From contig NC_014718.1 of assembly GCF_000198775.1 (NCBI RefSeq), positions 64,426-128,425 of the forward strand: a stretch of 64,000 bases of DNA, given 5' to 3'. Position numbers and translations under genes: made by a program. Below, piece by piece: positions 47,852 through 60,151 of the stretch. Each line of letters starts with the position of its first letter. Positions within the stretch are counted from its first letter, which is position 1. This DNA is from Mycetohabitans rhizoxinica HKI 454. GTDB lineage: Bacteria > Pseudomonadota > Gammaproteobacteria > Burkholderiales > Burkholderiaceae. Under the pieces are notes generated by a model. The model had not been told where the DNA came from and ran no database searches. It saw only the letters and a list, made by a program, of their open reading frames with translations.

Positions 47852-50800
47852 ATGCCTGCTTACGCCGCTCCACTCACCCATCCGTTATCCACCGCACAAA
47901 CAGAAATTTGGCTTGCTCAGCAGCTCCATGAAGACAGTCCTGTCTATAACATTGCGCAGTATACAGTTATCCACGGTGGCTTTGATTTGGCTCTTTTCAA
48001 GGTGGCGTTGCGGCAGGTAGTCGCCGAAGTAGATAGCCTGCATTTGCACTTTGTCGAAAGTGAGGAAGGTCTGCGGCAGTATATCGGTTCACCAGCATGG
48101 TCGCTGTCGGTGGTCGACTTTAGGGCAGAAGCGGAGCCGCAAGCGGCGGCTGAAGCGTGGATGCGTGCCGATTATGAACAGCCAGTAAACATTTTACAGG
48201 GCCCAACTTTTTCATTACGCATTACTAAAAATCACCTCGGAGAAGGTGCTATGGTACCAACGATATCACCATATCATAATGGATGGGTATGGCTATTTCT
48301 TGATCGCACAACGCGTCGCACACGTGTAATAGCGCGATATGTGAAGGTGTTGAGCCAGAGCCGTGCCCTTTTGGGTCTGTACTCCAATTGTTAAAAAGTG
48401 ATGCTCAATACCGCGCTTGCGAACAATGGACTCGCGATGAAGCGTATTGGTCCGAGCGTTATACAGATTGGACTGAGCCGGCCACATTAGCGAGTCGGTC
48501 CACGCCCGCTGTGCAGCATCGGCTACGTCAGACAGCCTATCTTCCATGCAAGTCAATCGGCAGCGGCGCGACTAATCCAAGATGTTTGTCTCATTTCATC
48601 CTTGCTGCGTTGGCAGCCTATCTTTGCCGTTTAACCGGTGAACAAAACGTCGTATTGGGCTTTGTAGTAAAAGCACGCTTTGGCGTGGACCAGCATGTTC
48701 CCGGCATGGCCTCTAATATACTGCCAATTCAGTTGACTGTAAAACCGGACATGGACCTGTCATCAGTGATACAGCAGGCTGCGCGGGGGATTCAATGTGG
48801 GCTTCAGTATCAACGCTACCGAAGCGAAACGTTGCGGCGTAAGCTTAAATTGGCACCGGGCCAGCCGCTGTTCAGTACCATAGTCAACGTGATGCCGTTT
48901 GACTACGATTTGTCTTTTGGCGGGCACGCATCAGAAAGTCATAACCTGCTTCTTGGTCCAGCCGACGATCTAATGGTTGCAGTTCACACACTTGAGAATA
49001 ACCATATGCTTCGGATTGATTTTGATGCGAATCCAGCGTGCTATACAACGGATGAGGTCATTGCTCACCAACGTTGTTTTGTTAATTTGCTGAAAACGCT
49101 TGCCACTAGCCCTGCGCAGCTGATCAATAGCATCGATCTGCTTGATGCTGTGGAGCGGCAGCGATTGCTGGTTGAGTGGAACGCGACTGAATGCGATTAT
49201 CCTGCTCATCTATGCATTCACCAGCTGTTCGAAGCACAGGTTACGCGCACGCCCGGCGCGATTGCGCTGGTGTTTGAAGAGCAGACATTGAGCTACGCGG
49301 AACTTAATACACGGGCTAACCGTCTGGCGCATCAACTCATTGAATTGGGTGTCAAGCCGGATGCGCGGGTGGCCATTTGTGCCGAGCGCTCGCCGGCAAT
49401 GGTGGTGGGGCTGCTGGCGATTTTGAAGGCTGGCGGCGCGTATGTGCCGCTCGATCCCGCGTATCCATCTGAGCGCCTCACGCATATTCTCGCTGATACC
49501 GCGCCGGCAATTGCGTTAGCTGATACGGCTGGCCAGTCTGCCCTGGGCGACACGGTTCTGGCCTCATTAACCGTACTAGATCCAAACATACTGCCGGAAC
49601 GGGCGGCCACCAATCCACAGGTGCCTGAGTTGACCGCTCACCATCTTGCGTATGTGATTTATACGTCCGGCTCCACCGGCACGCCGAAGGGCGTGATGGT
49701 CGAGCATGCTCAAATTGTCCATTTATTTGATGTCGCAAAACTAGACGACGCCCAAAAGAAAAATCAAGCGTCAACAAACCATCCAGTTTGGATGCAACAA
49801 GCTTTATGGACTAACACCTGACGATCGTGTCCTTCAAAAGGCGCCTTTTACTTTTGATGTCTCTGTTTGGGAGTGCTTTTGCACGTTGCTCAATGGCGCG
49901 ACCCTCGTCGTGGCAGCGCCCGGTGTCCATAGGGATCCGTCTGCCCTAATAGAGTTGATGATCCGGCAGCGCATCACGACGGTTCATTTTGTGCCTTCCA
50001 TGCTCAGCCTGTTTCTCTCTACTGACGGTGTGCAGCGCTGCACCGCTGTGAGACGCCTGCTGTGCACTGGAGAAGCACTCACTAGTACACATGTCCGGCG
50101 TTGTCAAAGTCTTTTGCCTCATGCACAACTGCATAACTTGTACGGCCCAACTGAAGCGACGATTGGAGTGGCGGCTTGGACTTGTCCAGCAGAGTATTCG
50201 GAAGAAAATATTCCGATTGGTCGGCCTATTGCTAATAACCGGCTTTACTTACTGGATAAGCACGGTCAGCCGGTGCCGCTTGGCGCGACTGGCGAGTTGT
50301 ACATCAGTGGCGCAAGTGTCGTGCGTGGTTATATGAATTGCCCAGGCCTGACTGCCGAGCGCTTCTTACTCGATCCGTTCAGCGATCGTGAGGGTGCTCG
50401 GATGTATAAGACGGGCGACTTGGCTCGTTACCGAGCCGACGGTAATCTAGAGTTCCTTGGACGCAATGACCATCAGATCAAGATTCGAGGTCTTCGAATC
50501 GAGCTGGGCGAAATTAAAACATGCCTGGTTAGACATCCATTGGTACGCGAAGCAGCAGTGCTTGCGCTGGGCGAGGGGATGGATAAGCGGCTTGTCGCGT
50601 ACGTGGTGGCCAAACCGGATCACCGGCTCGCCCATGTGTTGCGCGCGTACTTGACGGCCAGATTGCCTGAATACATGGTGCCGGCTGCGTTCGTGCGCTT
50701 GGATGCGTTGCCTTTGACGCCCAATGGCAAGCTCGATCGGCGTGCGCTGCCTGAGCCAGACGCCGACGCGCTCGCGCTTCATGCCTATGAAGTGCCGCAA

Positions 50801-51010
50801 GGCGAACTGGAGACGATGCTTGCGACGATTTGGGCCGAGTTGCTGGGTGTCGAACGGGTGGGGCGGCATGACAGCTTCTTCGCGCTCGGTGGCCATTCGC
50901 TGCTTGCGGTGCGCCTGATGAACCGGGTAAGGACCTTAGGTGCTGACGTGCCACTTGCGTCCCTATTTGCATCACCGACGCTGGCTGCGTTTGCGGCCGT
51001 GATGAGTGCG
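47852..51010 (+). other. NRPS-2 module 1: C-A(Ser-like)-T, broken
   Basis: The N-terminal C domain (STAQTEIWLAQQLHEDSPVY) resembles EntF-type C domains rather than the LCL domains elsewhere here. A-domain pocket after the third shift: D-V-W-H-L-T-L-I-G-K, two differences from the Ser code DVWHLSLIDK. Three frameshifts make the module untranslatable as one chain unless they are sequencing errors. Confidence 0.75.
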
Positions 51011-51029
51011 CAATTGCACCAAAGTTCCC

Positions 51030-54000
51030 ATGTACTGCCCGAGATCACGCCGCTCTCACGCGAAGGCCGTCTGCCGTTGTCGTTCGCGCAGCAGCGACTG
51101 TGGTTCCTCGCACAACTTGACGGCGTGAGTTACACCTATCATATCCCGATCGCACTGCGCTTGCGCGGGCCCCTCGATCAGACCGCGTGGCAGCAGGCGC
51201 TCAATGCGCTGTTCGCGCGTCATGAAGCGTTGCGCTCGACGTTTGTGAGTGTCGATGGCCAGCCACAGGTGCAACTGCTGGCTCCCGACGTGGGCCTGCC
51301 GTTGCTCTGGCATGATTGGCGTGGTGTGCCCGACGCCGAGACGCGGCTGGCGCGCTTGAGTGCCGACGAAGCACAGACGCGGTTCGATTTGGCGCATGGC
51401 CCGCTGATTCGCGCACAGATGGTGCAGCTTGCTGATGACGAACATCGGTTCTTGCTCACACAACATCATATTGTGTCGGACGGCTGGTCGTTCGGCGTGC
51501 TGGTGCGAGAATTGAGTGCACTTTATGCCGCCTATTGTGCCGGTGAGGCCGATCCACTGCCACCGCTGAGCATCCAATATCCGGACTATGCGGCCTGGCA
51601 ACGGCAATGGTTGTCCGATGAGCGACTCCAGCACCAAAGTGACTATTGGCGTAGAGTGCTGGCCGAGGCGCCGGTGTTGCTAGAGCTGCCCACCGATCGG
51701 CACCGTCCCGCACAGCAATCGTTTGCCGGCGCGCATGTGCCGGTGTGCATCGACGCAGAAACAACGCATGCACTTAAATGCATGAGCCACAGGCACGGTA
51801 CGACATTGTTTATGACGGTGCTCGCCGCATGGGGGGCGGTACTGTCACGCCTGTCGGGACAGAATGATGTGGTTATCGGCACACCGAGCGCCAACCGCAA
51901 TCACCCTCAGATCGAACCGCTGATCGGATTTTTTGTTAATACGCTCGCGTTGCGCATGGATTTATCGGGTGAGCCGGACATCACTGAATTACTCACGCGC
52001 GCGCGGCAATGCACGTTGCAAGCACAAGTACACCAGGATTTGCCATTCGAGCAGGTCGTCGAAATTGTGCAGCCGCCGCGAAGACTAAACCATACGCCGC
52101 TATTTCAAGTAATGTTTGCGTGGCAGCAAAACGCCATCGCCGCATGGAAGTTGCCTGGCCTGCAAGTGCTGCCGGTTGAGCCAAGCTGTGATGTGGTCAA
52201 ATTCGATCTCGAGTTGAGCCTGCAAGAGACCAGCGACGCAATTATTGGGCAATTAGAGTACAGTACCGCGCTGTTTGACCGCTCTACGATTGAACGGCAT
52301 GTTGGTTATTTACAGACGATGCTGTACGCGATGGTCGCTGATGCACGCCAATCGGTGGCAAGGATTGAACTGCTTGCGCCAGAAGAAAACAAACTTGTGC
52401 TTCAAAGTTGGAACGCCACACAACGGGATTATCCAGCCCATTTGTGCATTCACCAATTGTTTGAAGCACAAGCCGCGCACGCACCGGACGCAACTGCACT
52501 AATATACGATAAAAAGACAGTCAACTACGCGGAGCTGAACGCGCAGGCTAACCGTCTCGCGCGTCAGCTAATTGAGCGGGGTGTGCAGTCCGATGCGCGG
52601 GTGGCAATATGCGTCGAACGCTCTATAGCAATGGTTGTGGGGCTACTCGCAATTCTGAAGGCCGGGGGCGCTTATGTGCCGCTCGACCCTACCTATCCGG
52701 CCGAGCGTCTTGCCTATATCCTTGCGGATTCCGCGCCAACGATTGTGCTGGCTGATGCAGTGGGCTACGCAGCGCTCGGTGACACTGCGCTTGCCTCCTG
52801 CACCGTGCTCGATCCAAATGTGTTGCCAGCATTGCCCGATACTAATCCACAAGTGCCCGGTCTGACTGCTCGTCACCTCGCATATGTAATCTACACGTCT
52901 GGTTCGACCGGCACCCCAAAAGGTGTAATGGTTGAGCATCGAAGCGTTGTGAATCTAGTGACGGCTGCGGCGCAAACACTTGAACTGACCGTACAAGATA
53001 GGATGCTGCAATTTTCCTCGCTGTCTTTTGATACTTCAGTGGGGGAAATCTTTACTTTTTTAACGCATGGCGCCACTGTAGTACTGAGTACAAAGGCATG
53101 GCTGACCGAAGGCCAGCAGTTTTGGAAGCTTTGCAAGGCCAACCGCTTGAGCGTAGTCGACTTACCGGTTCAGTTTTGGGCGCAGCTAGTCCAGGAAAAG
53201 GCTTCCGTTGCAGACAGTGTGCGCGCAATTCTGATTGGTGGCGACGCCTTAAGTGCATCGGCACACAATGCGTGGTTTTCTTGCTCGGGCTATCGGCCAC
53301 GCTTGTTAAACGCGTATGGCCCCACTGAAACGACGATTGCCGCTACGATACACGAGGTCACAGATGAGGATGGCAGTTGGCGTGCGATTGGTCGTCCGCT
53401 AGCCAACACACGGCTCTATATTTTAAACGCGCACAGCCAACCAGTGCCGTTGGGCGCGGTCGGTGAGCTGTATATCGGTGGTGCAGGCGTGGCACGCGGC
53501 TACCTGAATCGGCCAGAGTTGACTGCCGAGCGCTTTGTGCCAGATCCGTTCTCGGCGGCGCCCGATGCGCGCATGTATAAGACCGGTGATTTAGCGCGTT
53601 ACCTGCCCAATGGCAACCTTGAGTACCTAGGGCGCAACGATCAGCAAGTCAAGATCCGCGGTTTTCGTATTGAGCCGAGTGAGATTGAAGCGCGCCTTAC
53701 TGAGCATCCACAAGTGCGCGACGCGGTGGTACTTGCACGCGGCGAGGGTAATGAAAAGCGTCTGATCGCGTATGTGGTCGCCAAGCCTGATGAGAACCTC
53801 GTGAGCGCGCTGCGCGCGCATGTGGCCGCTTGCTTGCCCGAGTACATGGTGCCGACCGCCTTCGTTCGGCTTGATGCGTTCCCATTGACACCGAATGGCA
53901 AGCTCGATCGGCGTGCACTACCCATGCCGAATGAGGATGCATTTGCTCACCAAGCGTATGAAGCGCCGCAAGGCAAGGTTGAAACCGCACTGGCGGCCAT

Positions 54001-54180
54001 CTGGGCCGAGCTACTTGGCGTTGAGCGTGTTAGCCGCCATGACAGCTTCTTCGCACTTGGCGGTCATTCGTTGCTTGCGGTGCAATTAATTGAGCGCCTC
54101 AGGCGGCGGGGGCTCGGGCTGTCCGTGCGGGCGTTGTTTGACACGCCCACGTTGAGTGCGCTAGCCCAATCGGTTGGACA
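51030..54180 (+). other. NRPS-2 module 2: C-A-T
   Basis: Intact LCL-like C domain (HHIVSDGWSFGV). A pocket D-T-G-D-L-G-A-I-A-K, not assignable; same subgroup as NRPS-1 modules 2 and 4. Its residue should become D through the following C/E domain. Confidence 0.8.
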
Positions 54181-54189
54181 GCAACGTGA

Positions 54190-57100
54190 TGTGATGGTAC
54201 CGCCGAACGTGATCACGCCCGACACCATTGCGCTGACACCCGAGATGTTGCCACTGATCAAGCTCACGCAAAGCGACATTGATCGGATTGTTGAGCAGGT
54301 GCCGAAGGGTGTGGCGAACATCCAGGACATTTATGCCTTGTCCCCATTGCAGGACGGCATCTTGTTTCATCACTTGCTCGCCAGCGACGGTGACCCGTAC
54401 TTACTGATCGTGCAGTTGGCTTTTGATAGCCGAGCATTGCTGGATCGTTATCTGCATGCGGTGCAGCAAGTGATCCATCGACATGATATTTTGCGCACCG
54501 CATTTGTCTGGCAAGGCTTAACGATTCCCGCCCAAGTAGTGTGGCGTTATGCACCATTGTCGGTCACTGAATTGACTTTGGATCCAGTTAATGGGCCGAT
54601 TGCCGAACAATTGGCGCGGCGCTTTGACCCTCGCCAACACCGCCTTGATTTGACGCAGGCGCCACTGCTGCACTGTGCGGTGGCGCAAAATACCGACGGC
54701 CGCTGGCTATTGGTGCAGCAGCAGCACCATCTGGTCGGAGATCATTCGACGTTAGAAGTGATGCATACGGAGATACAAGCGTTCATCGAGGGTCAAGGTC
54801 GGGCCCTGCCAGAGGCTCAGCCGTTCCGCAATCTGGTTGCGCAAGCGAAGCTAGGTGTGAGTGAAGACGAACATGCGAAATTTTTTACTGAGATGCTTGC
54901 CGATGTGGAGGAACCGACGCTGCCGTTCGGGCTGGCTAATGTGCATCGTGATGGTGCGCCACCGAGTGAAGCGTACCGGATGTTGCCACAAACGTTGAAC
55001 GATCGGCTGCGTGCGCTGGCGAAACGCTTGAAGGTGAGCCTGGCCAGTCTGTGTCATCTAGCGTGGGCGCAGGTGCTCGCGCGAGCGAGCGGCCAACCGC
55101 GGGTGGTGTTCGGCACGGTGCTGTTCGGGCGGATGCAAGGAGGTAGCGGTGCCGACAGCGCGATGGGGCTGTTTATCAATACATTGCCGCTGCGCGTAGA
55201 ACTGCCCCGCAGCGTGCAAGACAGCGTGCGAGAGACTCACACGCGGCTCGCTGCGCTGCTCGAACATGAACATGCGTCGCTAGCGCTTGCACAGCGCTAT
55301 AGTGGTGTTCCGGCGGGCACGCCACTGTTCAGTGCGCTGCTTAATTACAGGCACCATGCAACGCCGTCAGATGCGCCTAACCTGCCTTCCGGGATCGAGC
55401 TGCTTGGCGCACAAGAGCGTACCAATTATCCGTTGAGCTTGTCAATTGAAGACGATGGGCAGACGTTGGGGCTCACGGCACAGGTTGCGCAGCCGCTCGA
55501 TCCCGAGCGTGTATGCGGGTATATGCAGCAGACGCTGGCAAGCCTAGCTAAAGCATTGGAGCAGGAGCCTGACACACCGGTGCAGCAGCTAGAGGTGCTG
55601 CCCGAGATTGAGCGCCAATTGTTGCTTGAAACGTGGAACGCGACGCAACAGACGTATCCGGCGCACTTATGCGTGCACCAATTGTTCGAAGCGCAGGCCG
55701 AGCGCACGCCCGAGGCGACGGCACTAGTCTATGAGGACCAGACGCTGAGCTACGCTGAGTTGAATGCGCGCGCGAATCGCTGGGCGCATGAACTGATCGA
55801 ACTGGGGGTGAAGCCCGATGCGCGGGTGGCGATCTGCTTGGAACGGAGTCCTGCGATGGTCGTCGGGCTGTTGGCGATATTAAAGGCGGGCGGGGCGTAT
55901 GTGCCGCTGGACCCGACGTATGCAGGCGAGCGGCTGGTGCATATCGTGCAGGATGCGGCACCGGACATTGTGCTGGCCGATGCGGCGGGCCGGGCGGCAC
56001 TGGGTGACGCAGCCTTGGCCGATCGCACGGTGCTCGATCCGAACAGGCTGCCGGATCGGGCGGAGACGAATCCGTCGGTACCGAGTCTAACGCCCCGTCA
56101 TCTGGCGTATGTGATCTATACGTCGGGTTCGACCGGTATGCCCAAGGGGGTGATGGTCGAGCACGCGCAGGTGGTGCGGCTGTTTGAGGCGACACAACCT
56201 TGGTATCACTTCGACGAGAACGATACTTGGTGCCTGTTTCACTCGTTTGCCTTTGACTTTTCCGTGTGGGAAATTTGGGGCGCATTGCGTCATGGCGGCA
56301 AGCTCATCATCGTTCCCTATCAGATGGCTCGTTCACCGCAAGACTTCCACCGATTAGTCTGTGAACAGGGCGTCACGGTATTGAATCAAACCCCAAGTGC
56401 GTTCAAAGCATGGATTGCCAGCCAAGCGCAAAGCCCCTTAAGGGATCAGCTGCGCTATGTGATTTTTGGTGGAGAAGCGCTGGAGCCCTCCATCTTGCAA
56501 GCATGGTATGCGACACGCGCAGAGCAGAGCCCGCAACTGGTGAATATGTATGGGATTACCGAAGCGACCGTGCATGTGACGTACCGGCCGCTTCGGCCTG
56601 AAGATAGTACGCAAGGGGGCAGTCCGATTGGCGTGCGCATTCCTGATCTGAAGCTCTATTTGCTCGACGCCTATCAGCAGCCGGTGCCATTAGGTGCAGT
56701 CGGTGAGTTGTATATTGGTGGAGCAGGAGTGGCGCGTGGCTACTTGAATCGTCCCGAGCTGACGGCCGAGCGCTTCGTGAGCGATCCATTCTCGGCCGAG
56801 CCCGATGCGCGCATGTATAAGACGGGGGATTTGGCGCGGTATTTACCCGATGGAAACTTGGAGTTTCTGGGTCGCAATGACCATCAAGTCAAGATTCGCG
56901 GCTTTCGCATTGAACTGGGCGAGATTGAAGCGTGCTTGGCCAGGCATGTGCAGGTGCACGACGCGGTGGTGCTGGCGAGGGGCGAAGGGCAAGCTAAGCG
57001 TCTGGTCGCGTATGTGGTGGCCGAGCCCGATGACGCGTTAGCGGGCAACTTGCGCACGCATGTGTCAGCTGCGTTGCCTGAGTATATGGTGCCCAGCGCG

Positions 57101-58207
57101 TTCATACGATTGGATGCATTGCCACTGACGCCCAATGGCAAACTAGACCGGCGTGCGCTGCCAGCGCCCGATGCCGAAGCGTTTGCGCATCAAGCGTATG
57201 AAGCGCCGCAGGGCGAGCTCGAGGCCACGCTGGCCAAGATTTGGGCCGAGCTGCTCGGTGTGGAGAAAATTAGCCGACACGACAGCTTCTTTGCGCTCGG
57301 TGGCCATTCGCTGCTTGCGGTACAAATGATCAGCCGGAGCTGCACCACTTTGGGTATCTCCATTCCGATGCCCGTCCTGTTTGAAGCGCCGACCCTTGCC
57401 GCGCTGGTGCAGCGTGTATCCGCACAAGACAACGTGCAGGACAAGTCCTTTGCTGTTGTGCTGCCGATTCAACCGCGCGGCGTCCGCCCCCCGCTTTTCT
57501 GCGTCCATCCAGTGACTGGGCTAAGTTGGCACTATCGAGGCCTGGCGAACCATTTGGAGGCAGATCAACCCCTCTATGGCTTGCAAGCGCGTGGGCTTGA
57601 CGGTGTTTCGTCGCCTGCTTTCACGATCGAGGCGATGGCGATGGACTATATTCAGCAAATCCGCCGTATTCAGCCACACGGACCTTACTGTTTGCTAGGT
57701 TGGTCATTTGGCGGAAAAGTGGTCCATAGCATGGCAACGCAGCTTGAACAACAGGGCGAGCGGGTCGCGTTGCTAGCGGTGCTCGATGCGACGCCAGATC
57801 ATGTGCAACAGGATAACGAGCCAGAAATCACCGAAGACGATTTTTATCATCTGTTTGTACGCCACGCTGTAGGTAGTCTGTCGGAAGCCGGCCACTATTT
57901 GTGGGAGAAAACCCGTGCAGTGCTGCAAAATAATGTGCAGCTTGTTCAATGTTTTTCACCACGTATTTACAGTGGCGATATGTTGTTTTTCAGGGCGACA
58001 ATGGCACAAGATGCATTGACTCAACCCATCTCACCGAAGGTATGGCAGCCTTACGTAATGGGTAATATCGAGGTTCACGACATTGCCTGCCAACATTACG
58101 ACATGGCGTTGCCCGTGCCTACTGCACAGATTGGTCGCATTCTGCGCCAGAAGCTGAATGCGCTACACGGAGATCAAGAAATCGACAATAAAAAAACTCT
58201 AATCTAA
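54190..58207 (+). other. NRPS-2 module 3: dual C/E-A(Thr)-T-TE
   Basis: Dual C/E motif HHLLASDGD at 54,368-54,394 with HHLVGD downstream. A pocket DFWNIGMVHK (Thr). The TE has GWSFGG, replacing Leu with Phe compared with NRPS-1, and the terminal DIACQHYDMAL histidine region. Confidence 0.85.
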
Positions 58208-58905
58208 TTCATTAGATCGCCCTGAAAAGAGAGCACTTCACTCCAGAAGCTGACGTTACCTGTTGACCTCTCAGCTGCTGGGGTAACTGTTTGTCGTCGC
58301 CAAATGACATTTGTCATCACCCAATTTATTGAAAAATAAGTTTTTTTCATGCTGTCATTTTTTCATAAAGGGACGATAATCCCACCACCGATGGCATTCG
58401 GTCTGCGAGCCGCTGAGTAATGAACCGAATATGAAAGGTGCTTCCCGAACTAGCCATTTATTTCATATTGGATGTGAGACAGTGCAATGTGAGATGATTT
58501 TTGCATTGTTGTGCGCATCGGCAACGTGTACATGATGATGTCAGGTCGCACTTAATTGAGCGATGTCAAGTGCATTGTTTCGCGGCAGCTTATTTTTAAA
58601 AGCAGGGAGGCATGAGTCCGGTGGCGTACCGGGCTCAGTTCGCGCAGGCATAGCTGTTACACCGTCCAACTGCGTGGGGTTACTTCACAGCACTGTCTGC
58701 GCTCGGGCTGTGCGGCGTTGATGGCGCGCGACACAAGACGGAAGGCTTTCGGCAAATGTTTGTCGCCGACGCGTTCTGTTCTCGTAGCGAAAGCGCCGAA
58801 CCTGCGTTTGCAGCGTGACGCGACGGCCAGTGCACGGTGAGTCTTCAATACATCGTCGGAACCATCCGTGTATCCGAGAACTTGTCGCTCCACAAGCCGC
58901 GCGCC
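58208..58905. other. Intergenic region after NRPS-2
   Basis: About 700 bp. An inverted repeat GTTACC...GGTAAC at about 58,254-58,287 lacks a T-run. A minus-strand frame at 58,657-58,893 (ALAVASRCKRRFGAFATR...) is weakly protein-like and unassigned. No RNA gene recognised. Confidence 0.4.
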
Positions 58906-60069
58906 CTACGGCATCGCGTGCGTCGCAATGAACCGCTTGATTACATCATAGCGATGCTTGCGGACGATACCGTCGCCGCCCAACAAGCCGTAGTTTCCGT
59001 CGCCACCGTACGCCTCATCGTCAAGCAATTCATACAACGTAACGTTCTGAATATTGTACTGCTTAGCATACTGGATTAAGCCGCCGAGCGCATTGGGCCC
59101 AACCAGGTAGGCTGCCGATGCCTGTTCGCTCGCGCCCGGTCGGACACCTAGTTCGGTGATCCAGATTGGCTCGCGGTACGTCTCGTGCAAGCGCCTGAGC
59201 ACGTTGACGCCTCGCGCGGCGGTGATGTCCCCCATGTCCGAATACCAATGCCATGCGGTGATGTCCCACTTCGGGATCCGGTGCCCTCGGGAGCCGTCGG
59301 GTTGCGTGCCGGTGTACAGCATGTCCAGGAAACCGAAATGTAGCCACCCTAGCGGGCACATCACGATCGTGGCGGAGGGGTTGGCGCGCTTTATCCCGTC
59401 AATCATGCCGAGAATCGAGCCACGAGCCTTTTGAAAAGAGGCATTATCATAGTCGTCCGGATGGCTGCCCTGTCCGCGGCGAATGCTGACATTCTCATAC
59501 TCGTTACCCACCTGGTAATACTGGACGACGCCCTTGAGCGTCGTAGCGACCATCATCCCTAGTTTTAACCCGTCGCGGTAGGCTGCGTCCTCGTTGGCGT
59601 AGGAATTCAGATCGGCGGTCAGCGCAGCAAAGACGCCGATGCATTGTTTCTTTGCCTGTTTAGCAATTCGAAGAACCTTTTGTGTGCTGGCGTAATCGAA
59701 AACATCGTGCCCGTACATCGTCATACCCAGTTCCTTGATATGACGGAGTTGCTGTTCGTAACTCATCTTGTCGTACACGCCTCCTTGCCCGACGTGACCG
59801 CTAATGCCGTAGAAGACCCCCTTGGTGCCATTGCCGCACGGGATCGTGGGTGGCACAGTTGGAGCCGGCGTGTCCGTTGACCTACCGGACTTCACAGCGG
59901 CGCTGGCCACGGCCGATGGGATGGCCGCTACTATCACGTCGCCTGCCTTCAAAACAGGCAAGTGAGATGCGACGTCCCCGTCGGTCTGATCGCTGAAGGC
60001 CGTTTGTAGTGCCGCGCCGGTCAACGTCACAATCGCGATCCCCGCAAACAAGTAAGAATAACGTGTCAT
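58906..60069 (-). CDS. Signal-anchored clan-A glycoside hydrolase
   Basis: Seen: 387 residues from ATG 60069 (AGGG 7 nt upstream); hydrophobic signal/anchor at 6-24, a Thr/Pro/Ala linker to about 78, then a TIM-barrel domain with acid/base Glu190 in VGNEYE and nucleophile Glu306 in WITELG, the spacing of GH-A enzymes (GH5/GH39-like). Known: such proteins in Burkholderiaceae often process exopolysaccharide. Export to the periplasm or surface is likely. An IS21 element sits only 33 bp upstream of the start, so the native promoter has been cut off. Confidence 0.82.
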   Translation of the reverse strand: MTRYSYLFAGIAIVTLTGAALQTAFSDQTDGDVASHLPVLKAGDVIVAAIPSAVASAAVKSGRSTDTPAPTVPPTIPCGNGTKGVFYGISGHVGQGGVYDKMSYEQQLRHIKELGMTMYGHDVFDYASTQKVLRIAKQAKKQCIGVFAALTADLNSYANEDAAYRDGLKLGMMVATTLKGVVQYYQVGNEYENVSIRRGQGSHPDDYDNASFQKARGSILGMIDGIKRANPSATIVMCPLGWLHFGFLDMLYTGTQPDGSRGHRIPKWDITAWHWYSDMGDITAARGVNVLRRLHETYREPIWITELGVRPGASEQASAAYLVGPNALGGLIQYAKQYNIQNVTLYELLDDEAYGGDGNYGLLGGDGIVRKHRYDVIKRFIATHAMP

Positions 60070-60151
60070 TCGATGCCCTTCGGTACGCGCATCAGACATG
60101 CTTGTCTGGCGTCAACTAAAAAAGCCGCCGACGACAACTAAAATTGCCGCC

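Larger units (their letters stand above)
47852..58207 (+). pseudogene. Three-module NRPS (NRPS-2) with three frameshifts in module 1
   Basis: Seen: C-A-T-C-A-T-C/E-A-T-TE over 10,356 nt. Reading starts at ATG 47852, shifts one frame near 48,230, again near 48,318 and a third time near 49,750-49,810, each the same way, so the sum returns to the starting frame. In the shifted segments the C-domain site (YHHIIMDGYG) and the A-domain core are still recognisable. From 49,886 to the end the frame is intact (2773 residues, carrier serine codons at 50,897, 54,068 and 57,308; TE nucleophile in GWSFGG at 57,704). Predicted residues: Ser-like, unknown (epimerised by the next C/E), Thr. The downstream part could be translated only from an internal start. 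Confidence 0.88.
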
